The notes under the pieces were generated by a model that saw nothing but the letters and a program-made list of their open reading frames with translations, was not told the DNA's origin and made no database searches. 59,999 bases of DNA, from positions 1 through 59,999 of the forward strand of contig JAFWYP010000011.1 of the NCBI GenBank assembly GCA_017517665.1, given 5' to 3'. The stretch comes from Clostridia bacterium (GTDB taxonomy: Bacteria; Bacillota; Clostridia; Oscillospirales; Acutalibacteraceae). Shown piece after piece: positions 25,923-34,498 of this stretch (positions are counted from its first letter, which is position 1; every line of letters starts with the position of its first letter). A program made the translations under genes and the position numbers.

Positions 25923-27395
25923 ATGAAAAAAGTTACAGCAGCAATTCTCGGTCTGGCAGGTGCAGCCGCCGCAGCAACAGCGGTGAAAGCTGCAAAATTT
26001 GTTCCCGAAAATAAGGATTACGGAACTGCAACCGAAGAAAAGGTTGATGCACAGAGATGTTATGAGCATCTTTCAAAGGCGATTTCCATTCCCACAATCA
26101 GCTATCCCGACAAATCAAATATAGATTTCACTCAGTTTGATAAATTCCATGCATTTCTTGAAGAAGCATTTCCCCTTATTCATAAAAACCTTGAAAAAGA
26201 GGTTATTCAGGAAGCAAGCCTTATTTATCATTGGAAGGGCACAAGAGATGACCTTGACCCCATTGCGCTTCTTGCTCATCAGGACGTTGTTCCCATTTCT
26301 GAGGGAACGGAGCAGGATTGGACCTATGACCCGTTCAGCGGTCATAATGACGGCGAATTTATCTGGGGCAGAGGCGCTCTTGATATGAAAAACCACCTTA
26401 TCGGTGTTATGGATGCTGTTGAAACTCTCCTTGAAGAGGGATTTCAGCCTGAAAGAGATGTTTATCTTCTTTTCGGTCAGGACGAAGAAGTTGTTGCTTC
26501 CGAGGACGGCGGTGCAAAGAATATAATGCGCACCCTCAAAGAAAGAGGAATTCATCTTGACTGCGTGCTTGATGAAGGCGGCGCAATTCTTCCTGTAAAT
26601 ATCAAGGGACTTATCAATGATAAAGAGCTTGTAGGTGTCGGTATTGCAGAAAAAGGTTATACCGATATTGAAATCACAGTCAATTCAAAGGGCGGTCATT
26701 CATCACAGCCTCCCGTGCATTCGGGTCTCGGACATCTCGCAAATGTTATCAAAGATCTTGAAAACAATCAGTTTGATGCAGAGCTCATGCCTTTTGTCAA
26801 AGAGCTTTTCACCAATATCGGAAAGAACTGCACATATCCTGCAAGACTTCTCATGTGCAACCTGAATCTTCTTTATCCTGCACTTAAATTCGGTATGACA
26901 CAGATTCCCGTTTCAGCTTGTCTTGTCAGAACAACAACCGCTGTTACAATGGCTCAGGGAAGTCCCGCCGCCAACGTTCTTCCTCAGAAGTCGAGTGTTA
27001 TTGTTAATTTCAGACAGATGCCCGGCGTAACCGTTGATGATGTTGTGAAGCATATCCGTAAGGTTTGCAGAAACAAGGATATCGAAATCAATGTGCTCAA
27101 GGCAAAGGAAGCTTCAAAATTCTCACCCACGGATTCCAGAGCATTTAAGATAATCGAAGAAATCTGTATGCAGGATAACAAGAACAGCATTGTTGCACCC
27201 TATCTTGTTATGGGCGGCACGGATGCCTGCTATTATGAACCCATCTGCGAAAACATTTACCGTTATGCACCTTATAAGGTAAGCGTAGGACTTCTCCGCT
27301 GCACTCACGGCACAAACGAGAGAATTCCCGTTGATGCAATTGCACCCGCAGTTTCATTCTTCAAGAGATATATAAGAAAGGCATCTGCCGAATAA
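25923..27395 (+). CDS. M20-family metallopeptidase (CPS1/PM20D1-like)
   Basis: The 490-residue protein has a hydrophobic N-terminus (residues 1-25), which may be an export or anchor signal. The M20 catalytic set is visible: H119 and D121 in LLAHQDVV, bridging D154 in GALDMK, E188/E189 in GQDEEV, a likely ligand in LDEGG (about D217), and a C-terminal H in RCTHGTNER. Length and context resemble yeast carboxypeptidase S and mammalian PM20D1 more than the shorter bacterial DapE/ArgE enzymes. PM20D1 makes and hydrolyses N-acyl amino acids, so a link to the acyltransferase upstream is attractive but only inferred. AAAGGAAG precedes the start. Confidence 0.85.
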   Translation: MKKVTAAILGLAGAAAAATAVKAAKFVPENKDYGTATEEKVDAQRCYEHLSKAISIPTISYPDKSNIDFTQFDKFHAFLEEAFPLIHKNLEKEVIQEASLIYHWKGTRDDLDPIALLAHQDVVPISEGTEQDWTYDPFSGHNDGEFIWGRGALDMKNHLIGVMDAVETLLEEGFQPERDVYLLFGQDEEVVASEDGGAKNIMRTLKERGIHLDCVLDEGGAILPVNIKGLINDKELVGVGIAEKGYTDIEITVNSKGGHSSQPPVHSGLGHLANVIKDLENNQFDAELMPFVKELFTNIGKNCTYPARLLMCNLNLLYPALKFGMTQIPVSACLVRTTTAVTMAQGSPAANVLPQKSSVIVNFRQMPGVTVDDVVKHIRKVCRNKDIEINVLKAKEASKFSPTDSRAFKIIEEICMQDNKNSIVAPYLVMGGTDACYYEPICENIYRYAPYKVSVGLLRCTHGTNERIPVDAIAPAVSFFKRYIRKASAE

Positions 27396-27396
27396 T

Positions 27397-28521
27397 ATGA
27401 AAATTTTAATTGCACCCGACAGCTTCAAAGGCACACTCACAGCCTGCGAAGTCTGCGATATAATCGGGCAGGCTTTTAACGACACAATTAATGCAGAAAT
27501 AATAAAGCTCCCTGCTGCCGACGGCGGCGAGGGGCTTTGCGCCTGTTTAAAGGAAATCATCGGCGGTGAAACGGTAAAAGCAGAAGTCTGCGGTGTTTTC
27601 GGAGAAAGAATGACAGCGGAGTATCTCATGCTGAATGACAAAACCGCAGTTATCGAAACGGCATCGTGTGCAGGTCTGCCTCTCGCAGGTGAAAACAAAA
27701 ATCCCGAAAAAGCAACAACTTTCGGAGTCGGCGAGCTTATAATTCATGCAGTTAATAACGGTGCAGAAAAAATCCTTCTCGGACTCGGAGGAAGCGCCAC
27801 CAACGACTGCGGATTCGGAATGGCATCGGCACTCGGATATAAATTCACCGATGAAAACGGTAATATTTTCATTCCGACGGGCGAAACTTTACACAAATTA
27901 AAACATATAACCAAACCCGAAAATCCGATTAATATTCCCGTAACTGCGGCGTGTGATGTTGAAAATCCGCTTTACGGCGAAAACGGTGCGGCTTATGTAT
28001 TTGCACCGCAGAAAGGCGCAGATGCGGATATGGTGAAACGCCTTGACAACGGACTCCGCCATGCATCGGAAATAATAAGCCGTTATTTAAATATATCCGT
28101 TTCCGATATGAAAGGCTCGGGTGCGGCAGGAGGAATGGGCGCAGGTACAGTTGCATTCCTTGATGCACAGCTAAAAAAAGGTATAGATATTCTTCTCGAT
28201 GCCGCCGATTTTGAAAGAAAAGCAGCCGATGCCGATTTGATAATAACAGGTGAAGGCAGGCTCGATTTTCAGAGCGTCAACGGTAAGGTTATTTCGGGAA
28301 TTGCGAAAAGAGCGTTAAAGCACGGCAAACCCGTAATTGCAATCTGCGGAAGCAGGGGAGAAGGTGCCGAAGAAATAATGTCACTCGGAGTGGCAAAGCT
28401 TTATTTTTCGTGTACGACAGAAAAGCCGTTTTCTGAAATCATAAAAACCTGCCGTGAAGATTTGTATAATGTGTCGTGCCGTGTAGCAAATGAAATTCTT
28501 GAAAAATCAAATGAAATATGA
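27397..28521 (+). CDS. Glycerate kinase (GlxK/GarK type)
   Basis: The 374-residue protein starts with the family motif IAPDSFKGTLTA and contains PAADGGEG and a glycine-rich LGGSATNDCGFGMA segment, as in glycerate 2-kinases. It phosphorylates D-glycerate with ATP, feeding glyoxylate- or sugar-acid-derived carbon into lower glycolysis. It begins one base after the M20 peptidase stop, so the two are almost certainly cotranscribed, although no metabolic link between them is obvious. Confidence 0.93.
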   Translation: MKILIAPDSFKGTLTACEVCDIIGQAFNDTINAEIIKLPAADGGEGLCACLKEIIGGETVKAEVCGVFGERMTAEYLMLNDKTAVIETASCAGLPLAGENKNPEKATTFGVGELIIHAVNNGAEKILLGLGGSATNDCGFGMASALGYKFTDENGNIFIPTGETLHKLKHITKPENPINIPVTAACDVENPLYGENGAAYVFAPQKGADADMVKRLDNGLRHASEIISRYLNISVSDMKGSGAAGGMGAGTVAFLDAQLKKGIDILLDAADFERKAADADLIITGEGRLDFQSVNGKVISGIAKRALKHGKPVIAICGSRGEGAEEIMSLGVAKLYFSCTTEKPFSEIIKTCREDLYNVSCRVANEILEKSNEI

Positions 28522-28549
28522 TATCATAAAGAAAAAGGAGGACGAAAGC

Positions 28550-29212
28550 ATGAAAAAATCATTAAGTATTATCTTGTCCGCAATTCTTATTCTCTCGGTA
28601 TTTTCGCTTAATGCGTTTGCCGCAACCACCAAAACAGAGACACTTCTTAATAAGCTCAACACAGAAAAAGAAGTTGCCGTAACTCTTACCGCAGGCGATA
28701 TTCCTCTTTTCGGTGCAAATTCCGATGCGACCGATACTATATATATCAAAGGCGATAAGGCGGCATATGACTACAATGCAGGCTTTATCAATGCAAGACT
28801 TGTTCTTGACGGTAATGAAATCATTGCATATCTTCCCATTTTTCCTTTTGTTCACGTGAAGCTTGACAGCAAGGCAATCGGCTCGGTTGATATCTGGGGA
28901 ATCATCAATGAAGCAACAAATATCACCCTCGGTGTTCTCAACTATGTAAATAGCTATGAAGAAGAGGTTGAGGGCAAGAAATATTATGTTGAAGAGTTCA
29001 ATGACAGAGCGCAGGTAACAAGCAAGTTCTATTATGATGGAGATGACCTTAAGCTTCTCAATGTTACCGACAAAAAGACAAATTCCGTTCAGAATACATA
29101 TTTTGAGGATATCTCATTTGAAGTTGATGACAGCATTTTTGAGCTTCCTCTTGTTTCATTTGACCTGACACCGATTCTTCAGGGATTGTTTGTAGCTTTA
29201 TTAGCTGCATAG
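28550..29212 (+). CDS. Small secreted protein of unknown function
   Basis: The 220-residue protein has a clear signal peptide (KKSLSIILSAILILS core, cleavage near NAFA/A). GGAGG seven bases upstream selects this ATG over an in-frame ATG 60 bases earlier that overlaps glycerate kinase. The mature part is mixed alpha/beta in appearance, with repeated short strands; it is vaguely reminiscent of LolA/lipoprotein-type outer folds, but I do not recognise a family. It ends in a short hydrophobic stretch (LQGLFVALLAA). It is the last gene before a strong terminator. Confidence 0.75.
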   Translation: MKKSLSIILSAILILSVFSLNAFAATTKTETLLNKLNTEKEVAVTLTAGDIPLFGANSDATDTIYIKGDKAAYDYNAGFINARLVLDGNEIIAYLPIFPFVHVKLDSKAIGSVDIWGIINEATNITLGVLNYVNSYEEEVEGKKYYVEEFNDRAQVTSKFYYDGDDLKLLNVTDKKTNSVQNTYFEDISFEVDDSIFELPLVSFDLTPILQGLFVALLAA

Positions 29213-29224
29213 TAATCAAAAACA

Positions 29225-29256
29225 CGGCAGAGAGCAAAACTCTCTGCCGCTTTTTT
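29225..29256 (+). terminator. Terminator after the secreted-protein gene
   Basis: A perfect 10-bp stem CGGCAGAGAG / CTCTCTGCCG with a CAAAA loop is followed by C and six T residues. The convergent spo0A stop lies at its 3' edge. Confidence 0.95.
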
Positions 29257-30016
29257 ATACCGTTTTCATTCTTAATTTAAGATTATCGCTTATCATGGCA
29301 ATGAATTCGCTGTTGGTAGGCTTGCCTCTTTCGTTCTGGATTGTGTATCCGAAATAGGAGCTTAAAATATCAACGTCGCCTCTGTCCCATGCAACCTCAA
29401 TTGCGTGTCTTATTGCTCTTTCAACTCTTGAAGGAGTGGTTTTGAACGTTTTTGCAACCGTGGGATAGAGGATTTTTGTTACCGAGCTTATCATTTCGCT
29501 GTTGTTGACAGAAAGAATGATTGCTTCTCTTAAGTACTGATATCCTCTGATATGGGCAGGAACTCCTATCTGATGCATTATCTGAGATACTACAACTTCC
29601 AGATCCTTGACTCCGTTTGAATTTGCATTTGAATTGTGGATTGAAGAAAACTGCGTTATTCTTTCGGCGAGCATTGCGGGATTATATGGTTTGAGGAAAT
29701 AATAATCCGCGCCTGCTTTCAGAACTTCGCTTTCAAATCTTTGATTATCCGTGCTTGAAAGCACCATCACAAGCGGTCTTTTTTCAAGGCGCATATTGTC
29801 TATTTCTCTGAGCACTCCGAGTGCATCCATTCTCGGCATAAAGCCGTCGATGAGAAGCACGTCGGGTCTTTCGCCCGAAGCGAGTTTTTCAATAATCTGC
29901 ATACCGTCTTTTATAACCGTTGAAACCTCAAAGCCGTTTGTGCGGAGTATACCCGCAAGCTCATGCGCCGTTTCGCTGCCGTCCTCTGTTATCATTGCTT
30001 TCAACATTTTTCTCAT
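29255..30016 (-). CDS. spo0A: Sporulation master response regulator Spo0A
   Basis: The protein has 253 residues. The N-terminal receiver domain has the acidic pair ED near residue 10, the phosphoacceptor aspartate in VLLIDGFMP (about D54), a serine in VLSST, and lysine in LKPY. The C-terminal effector domain is strongly Spo0A-like (GVPAHIRGYQYLREAI, TPSRVERAIRHAIEVAWDRG, KPTNSEFIAMISD). It activates and represses genes at entry to sporulation. GGAGGT upstream of ATG 30016 fixes the start and excludes a longer frame from 30058. It is transcribed away from spoIVB, unlike the usual tandem arrangement. Confidence 0.98.
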   Translation of the reverse strand: MRKMLKAMITEDGSETAHELAGILRTNGFEVSTVIKDGMQIIEKLASGERPDVLLIDGFMPRMDALGVLREIDNMRLEKRPLVMVLSSTDNQRFESEVLKAGADYYFLKPYNPAMLAERITQFSSIHNSNANSNGVKDLEVVVSQIMHQIGVPAHIRGYQYLREAIILSVNNSEMISSVTKILYPTVAKTFKTTPSRVERAIRHAIEVAWDRGDVDILSSYFGYTIQNERGKPTNSEFIAMISDNLKLRMKTV

Positions 30017-30048
30017 GGTTTTACCTCCGTGTGATTTAGTACATCGGA

Positions 30049-30077
30049 ATATTACCATATTTTGTCAAATATGTCAA
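30049..30077 (-). promoter_or_regulatory. Sigma-A-like promoter of spo0A
   Basis: On the minus strand, TTGACA (30072-30077) and TAATAT (30049-30054) have a 17-base spacer and lie about 33 bases before the spo0A start. Confidence 0.75.
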
Positions 30078-30115
30078 TAATTACCAATTATTATTTTTTG
30101 AAACTTATCGCAACA

Positions 30116-30124
30116 TTCGACAAA
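30116..30124 (+). promoter_or_regulatory. Candidate 0A box
   Basis: TTCGACAAA matches the Spo0A-binding consensus core TTCGACA. It lies about 40 bases upstream of the predicted spo0A -35 and 140 bases upstream of spoIVB. It could mediate autoregulation of spo0A or control of spoIVB. A single short match can occur by chance. Confidence 0.5.
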
Positions 30125-30265
30125 TAATAAATGTATAGTAACTAAAAACATGAATTTTTGAAAAAGTTTTACGGGCAGATTATCCTCTGTTTAAATCCGT
30201 GCTGACGGTGCAAATTATTATTGCTTCACGAAAATGTGAAGCAGAATAAAACACGGAGGTGAGTG

Positions 30266-31462
30266 ATGAAGCGTTTTTTTAAAGCTCTGAGCGCTGTTTT
30301 TCTGATACCGTGCATTTCGGTTTTTTCGCTTGTGGCTTACGGCAACGAAAATCTGCCCGATGAAATAAGCATAACGGAGAGTGAAACGCCCGATTTCGGA
30401 AACGTTTTTTCTGCGGAAAATGATTTTGCCGTTACGGCAGGCACGGGTTCTTTCAGCGAATATAAGTCGCATATTACGGCACTTAAGGTGATTCCCGTGA
30501 AAGAAATAAAAATAAATGTAACCAAGCGCAGATATGTAGGCCTCGGCGGTGATGTTTTCGGAATCAAGCTTTATACAAAAGGTATTATTGTAGTAAGTAT
30601 AGATTCAGTGACAACACCTTCAGGCTCAAAAGATCCGGCGGTTAAAGCGGGTCTTAAATGCGGAGATATTATTACCCATATCAACGGTGAGGCTGCAACA
30701 AGTTCAAAGCAGCTTACCGAGTCCGTTGAGCAGTCGCAGGGTCAAACCCTGAAATTGAATATCGACCGAAACGGTGAAAAGCTTGAGCTGACACTCCGAC
30801 CCGAGATGTCGGTAAACGGCGGATATAAAGCCGGAATATGGGTCAGGGACAGCTCGGCAGGTATAGGTACGGTTACTTTCTATGATGATGAAAAGGGAAG
30901 CTTTGCAGGTCTGGGACACGGAGTTTGTGATGTTGACACGGGAAAAATAATGCCGCTTGATAACGGAGAAGCAGTCAGAGCAAGAGTCAACGGCTTCTAT
31001 AAGAGCAGCGCAGGCAACCCCGGCGAGCTTTGCGGAGTTTTTTCGGATATCGCCTTAGGCAGCCTTCGTGTTAACTGCGAAACAGGTGTTTACGGTGAGC
31101 TTTTACAGCCATCGGCTGCAAAAACCGTTCCCGTTGCCCTTGAAAGCGAGGTTAAACTCGGTGCGGCGCAGATGATAACAACCATAGACGGTAACGGACC
31201 TCAATATTATGATATCGAGATAACCAAAATTTATCCGTCAACGGATTTGTCCTCCAGAAATATGATTATCAAAGTAACCGATGCCGCACTTCTTGAAAAA
31301 ACGGGAGGAATTCTGCAGGGAATGAGCGGAAGTCCCATAGTGCAGAACTCAATGCTCGTGGGTGCAGTAACCCATGTTTTTGTGAATGACCCTACTCAGG
31401 GCTACGGGATTTTTTCAAGCAGGATGCTTGAAACACAGGATTTGTGTGAAAATGCAGCTTAA
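30266..31462 (+). CDS. spoIVB: SpoIVB signalling serine peptidase (S55)
   Basis: The 398-residue protein has an N-terminal membrane or signal segment, a PDZ domain (about 100-175, with DPAVKAGLKCGDIITHING) and an S55 peptidase domain. The catalytic histidine is in GLGHG (about H218) and the serine lies within GMSGSP (about 354-356). In Bacillus, SpoIVB is secreted from the forespore and triggers SpoIVFB processing of pro-sigma-K. GGAGGT upstream points to ATG 30266 rather than the overlapping GTG at 30263. It diverges from spo0A across a 249-base A/T-rich region. Confidence 0.95.
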   Translation: MKRFFKALSAVFLIPCISVFSLVAYGNENLPDEISITESETPDFGNVFSAENDFAVTAGTGSFSEYKSHITALKVIPVKEIKINVTKRRYVGLGGDVFGIKLYTKGIIVVSIDSVTTPSGSKDPAVKAGLKCGDIITHINGEAATSSKQLTESVEQSQGQTLKLNIDRNGEKLELTLRPEMSVNGGYKAGIWVRDSSAGIGTVTFYDDEKGSFAGLGHGVCDVDTGKIMPLDNGEAVRARVNGFYKSSAGNPGELCGVFSDIALGSLRVNCETGVYGELLQPSAAKTVPVALESEVKLGAAQMITTIDGNGPQYYDIEITKIYPSTDLSSRNMIIKVTDAALLEKTGGILQGMSGSPIVQNSMLVGAVTHVFVNDPTQGYGIFSSRMLETQDLCENAA

Positions 31463-31581
31463 AATCCGAAAAAAGATTTTCAAAAATATAGTGACAAATG
31501 AAAAACAATGTGATAAAATATATTCAGCAAAAACACTTGTTTCGCCTTTAAGTATTTTTTCGGATATATAGAGCAAAAAAT

Positions 31582-31620
31582 GAAAGAACTCTCCCGTAAA
31601 AAGGAGAGCTCTTTCATTTT
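31582..31620 (+). terminator. Hairpin after spoIVB
   Basis: The stem GAAAGA-A-CTCTCC / GGAGAG-C-TCTTTC has one internal mismatch and is followed by ATTTTAT. It is a weak but plausible terminator, located just upstream of the csoR promoter. Confidence 0.6.
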
Positions 31621-31627
31621 ATACCTG

Positions 31628-31656
31628 TTGACATATACCCCATGGGGGTATATAAT
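31628..31656 (+). promoter_or_regulatory. csoR-copA promoter with embedded CsoR operator
   Basis: A full-consensus TTGACA-N17-TATAAT promoter has the operator palindrome TATACCCCATGGGGGTATA (31634-31652) filling its spacer. Arms TATACCCC / GGGGTATA flank a 3-base centre. This matches the TACCC...GGGGTA operators of copper-sensing CsoR repressors, so apo-CsoR should block RNA polymerase here. Confidence 0.93.
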
Positions 31657-31674
31657 AATCTTGAGGTGAAAAAT

Positions 31675-31974
31675 ATGAGCTGTGAATGCTGTAAACATAA
31701 AACAAAAGAACGTTCCGAAGCGGAATATAAAAGCCTTATTAACCGACTCAGCAGAATTGAAGGTCAAATCAGGGGACTTAAACGAATGATTGAAGAAAAT
31801 GCTTATTGCACGGATATTCTTGTTCAGTCCTCTGCAGTCAATGCGGCTGTGAATTCATTCAACAAAGAGCTTCTTTCAAATCATATCAAAACCTGCGTTG
31901 CCGATGATATACGTGCAGGCAAAGATGAAACAATTGATGAACTTGTTGCAATATTGCAGAAACTTATGAAATGA
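31675..31974 (+). CDS. csoR: Copper-sensing transcriptional repressor CsoR
   Basis: The 99-residue all-helical DUF156-family repressor has its copper ligands at C45, H70 and C74, the same numbering as in Bacillus subtilis CsoR, together with the NRLSRIEGQIRGLKRMIEE helix. Copper binding releases it from the operator. The N-terminus has extra cysteines (SCECCKH). GAGGTG selects ATG 31675; an upstream in-frame ATG would overlap the operator. copA follows after a few bases. Confidence 0.95.
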   Translation: MSCECCKHKTKERSEAEYKSLINRLSRIEGQIRGLKRMIEENAYCTDILVQSSAVNAAVNSFNKELLSNHIKTCVADDIRAGKDETIDELVAILQKLMK

Positions 31975-31981
31975 GGTGCTT

Positions 31982-34465
31982 ATGAAACAGTTTGATGTTA
32001 CGGGAATGAGCTGTGCCGCGTGCAGTTCAAGGGTTGAAAAAGCCGTTTCGACAGTTGACGGAGTAACATCGTGCTCTGTCAATCTTCTGACAAATTCCAT
32101 GTCGGTTGACGGCACAGCGTCGGATACAAAGATAATAGAGGCTGTTGTGAATGCGGGCTATGGTGCTTCTTTAAAGGGAGAGGAAAAAACTTTTGAAAAG
32201 AAAGAAAAAATTTTTGAGGATACCGAAACTCCGAAGCTTAAAAAGAGACTGATTTCATCGTTGATTTTCCTTGCAACGCTTATGTATATTTCCATGGGTT
32301 ACACTATGTGGGGATGGTATTTGCCTGAAGCACTTTCTGAAAACCATATCGCTGTCGGTATTTTGCAGATGCTTCTTGCGGCAATTGTGATGATTATAAA
32401 CCAAAAGTTTTTTATAAACGGATTTAAGGGAGTTATAAATAAATCCCCGAATATGGACACTCTTGTTGCACTCGGGTCGGGTGCATCCTTTGTCTGGAGC
32501 GTTTATGTTTTGTTTGCCATGACTGCAGCACAGTCACGAGGGGATTTTGCTGCGGTGCATGAATATATGCACGAATTCTATTTTGAATCCGCGGCGATGA
32601 TTTTAACTCTGATAACAGTCGGTAAAATGCTTGAGGCGCGTTCAAAAGGCAAAACTACGGATGCGCTCAGAAGTCTGATGACTCTTGCACCAAAAACCGC
32701 AACAGTTATAAGAAACGGCAATGAGATTGAAATACCCGTTTCAGAAGTGAAAAAAGGCGATGTTTTTATTGTTAAATCGGGCGAAAGCATACCTGTTGAC
32801 GGAGTTGTTATTGAAGGTACGGCGGCTGTTGACGAATCGGCACTTACAGGCGAAAGCATTCCTGCTGATAAAACGAAAGGTGATGCCGTTTCCGCCGCAA
32901 CAATAAATAAGTATGGCTATATCAGATGCGAAGCTGCGAGAGTGGGCGAAGACACAACCTTTTCGCAGATAATAAAAACTGTCAGCGAAGCTGCGGCGTC
33001 AAAAGCACCGATTGCGAGGATTGCGGATAAGGTATCGGGCATTTTTGTTCCCGCGGTAATTGCAATTGCCGTTATAACAACTGTAATATGGTTGATTGCG
33101 GGAGAAAGCATTGCGTTTTCTCTTGCGAGAGGAATTTCCGTGCTTGTGATAAGCTGTCCGTGTGCGCTGGGTCTTGCAACTCCCGTTGCGATTATGGTGG
33201 GAAGCGGTGTCGGCGCAAAAAACGGAATACTTTTCAAAAATGCGGTGTCGCTTGAAGAAACAGGCAGAGTGAATATCGTTGCGCTTGATAAAACGGGAAC
33301 AATCACCGAAGGTAAACCCGAGGTTACGGATATAATCACAGACGGAATAAGCGAAAACGAGTTTTTGCAGATTGCTTATTCGCTTGAAAAGAAAAGCGAG
33401 CATCCTCTTGCAAAGGCTGTGGTTGCAAAAGCAGAAGAAGCAGGAATTTCCTTGTCCGATTCCGAAAAATTCAGCGTTTTTGCAGGCAACGGACTCAAGG
33501 CTGATATTGACGGATGCGAAATAATCGGCGGGAATATCAAATTTATAAATGAAAATGCAACTGTTTCGGATAATCTTAAAAATATGGCAGATAACCTTTC
33601 GGAAAACGGAAAAACTCCGATGGTTTTTGCAAGAAACGGTAAGACAATAGGAGTAATTGCGGTTGCGGATAAAATAAAAGAAGACAGCGTTGAAGCGATA
33701 AAACAGCTTAAAGAAATGGGCATGAGAGTTGTGATGCTTACGGGCGATAACTCAAAAACCGCAAAATCCATAGGCAAACAGGTTGGTATTGAAGAAGTTG
33801 TTTCGGATGTTCTTCCCGACGGAAAAGAAGCTGTTATCCGTGATTTACGCAAGCAGGGAAAGGTTGCCATGGTTGGCGACGGAATCAATGATGCACCCGC
33901 GCTGACGGCAGCCGATGTCGGAACAGCGATTGGTGCGGGAACAGATATTGCAATCGACTCGGCGGACATAGTACTTATGAAAAGCCGTATCACCGATGTG
34001 ACTGCCGCAATCAGACTCAGCAAGGCGACACTTCGGAATATTCATCAGAATCTTTTTTTGGCGTTTATTTATAATGTAATAGGAATACCTCTTGCTGCAG
34101 GCTTGTTCATACCCGTTTTTGGGTGGGAACTGAATCCAATGTTCGGTGCGGCGGCAATGAGCCTTTCAAGCTTCTGCGTGGTATCAAATGCGTTAAGACT
34201 GAATTTTGCAAAAATATATGATGAAAACAAAATCAAAATAAAGGAGAATAAAAACATGGTCAAAACAATTAAAATCGAAGGCATGATGTGCGGTCACTGC
34301 GAAGCGAGAGTCAAGAAAGTTCTTGAAGCTATCCCCGAGGTTGCATCAGCGGACGTAAACCACGAAACAGACACAGCCGTTGTAACACTCAATGCACCTG
34401 TCAGCGACGATGTTCTCAAAAATACTGTTGAAGCACAGGATTATAAAGTAATCTCAATTGCATAA
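31982..34465 (+). CDS. copA: Copper-exporting P1B ATPase fused to a C-terminal CopZ-like domain
   Basis: The 827-residue protein has, in order: an N-terminal heavy-metal-associated domain (MSCAAC, C11/C14), transmembrane helices, the actuator TGES, the metal-channel SCPCALGLATP, the phosphorylation site DKTGT, GDGINDAP and the final membrane helices. It then continues through a charged linker into a second, complete metallochaperone domain (MMCGHC) from residue 759. CopA pumps Cu(I) out using ATP. Its companion CopZ is normally a separate protein, so the fusion is unusual. AGGTG lies just before ATG 31982, coupling it to csoR. It is controlled by CsoR. Confidence 0.95.
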   Translation: MKQFDVTGMSCAACSSRVEKAVSTVDGVTSCSVNLLTNSMSVDGTASDTKIIEAVVNAGYGASLKGEEKTFEKKEKIFEDTETPKLKKRLISSLIFLATLMYISMGYTMWGWYLPEALSENHIAVGILQMLLAAIVMIINQKFFINGFKGVINKSPNMDTLVALGSGASFVWSVYVLFAMTAAQSRGDFAAVHEYMHEFYFESAAMILTLITVGKMLEARSKGKTTDALRSLMTLAPKTATVIRNGNEIEIPVSEVKKGDVFIVKSGESIPVDGVVIEGTAAVDESALTGESIPADKTKGDAVSAATINKYGYIRCEAARVGEDTTFSQIIKTVSEAAASKAPIARIADKVSGIFVPAVIAIAVITTVIWLIAGESIAFSLARGISVLVISCPCALGLATPVAIMVGSGVGAKNGILFKNAVSLEETGRVNIVALDKTGTITEGKPEVTDIITDGISENEFLQIAYSLEKKSEHPLAKAVVAKAEEAGISLSDSEKFSVFAGNGLKADIDGCEIIGGNIKFINENATVSDNLKNMADNLSENGKTPMVFARNGKTIGVIAVADKIKEDSVEAIKQLKEMGMRVVMLTGDNSKTAKSIGKQVGIEEVVSDVLPDGKEAVIRDLRKQGKVAMVGDGINDAPALTAADVGTAIGAGTDIAIDSADIVLMKSRITDVTAAIRLSKATLRNIHQNLFLAFIYNVIGIPLAAGLFIPVFGWELNPMFGAAAMSLSSFCVVSNALRLNFAKIYDENKIKIKENKNMVKTIKIEGMMCGHCEARVKKVLEAIPEVASADVNHETDTAVVTLNAPVSDDVLKNTVEAQDYKVISIA
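34256..34465 (+). CDS. Possible internally initiated CopZ-like copper chaperone
   Basis: Inside the 3' end of copA, in the same frame, AAAGGAG lies 8-9 bases before an ATG. Translation from there would give a free 69-residue heavy-metal-associated protein with the MMCGHC copper motif, the typical size and sequence of CopZ. There is no stop between the ATPase and this domain, so both a fused and a free form are possible. Production of the free form is inferred from the ribosome-binding site only. Confidence 0.45.
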   Translation: MVKTIKIEGMMCGHCEARVKKVLEAIPEVASADVNHETDTAVVTLNAPVSDDVLKNTVEAQDYKVISIA

Positions 34466-34466
34466 T

Positions 34467-34498
34467 AAAAAGGCTGACCTTGCAAGTCAGCCTTTTTA
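34467..34498. terminator. Bidirectional terminator between copA and hemW
   Basis: The stem AAAAAGGCTGAC / GTCAGCCTTTTT with a 7-base loop has T-rich flanks on both strands. It can end copA (plus) and hemW (minus, stop at 34496). Confidence 0.93.

Noticed and set aside
30017-30058. Longer Spo0A start adding 14 residues
   Set aside because: The extension overlaps the promoter -10 and has no Shine-Dalgarno, while GGAGGT points to ATG 30016.
30125-30230. Sigma-G-type promoter for spoIVB
   Set aside because: A TGAATT is present, but no properly spaced CATxxTA-like -10 follows; the match is too weak to list.
33376-34023. 215-residue minus-strand frame inside copA
   Set aside because: It is the antisense of conserved P-type ATPase motifs, with no independent signals.
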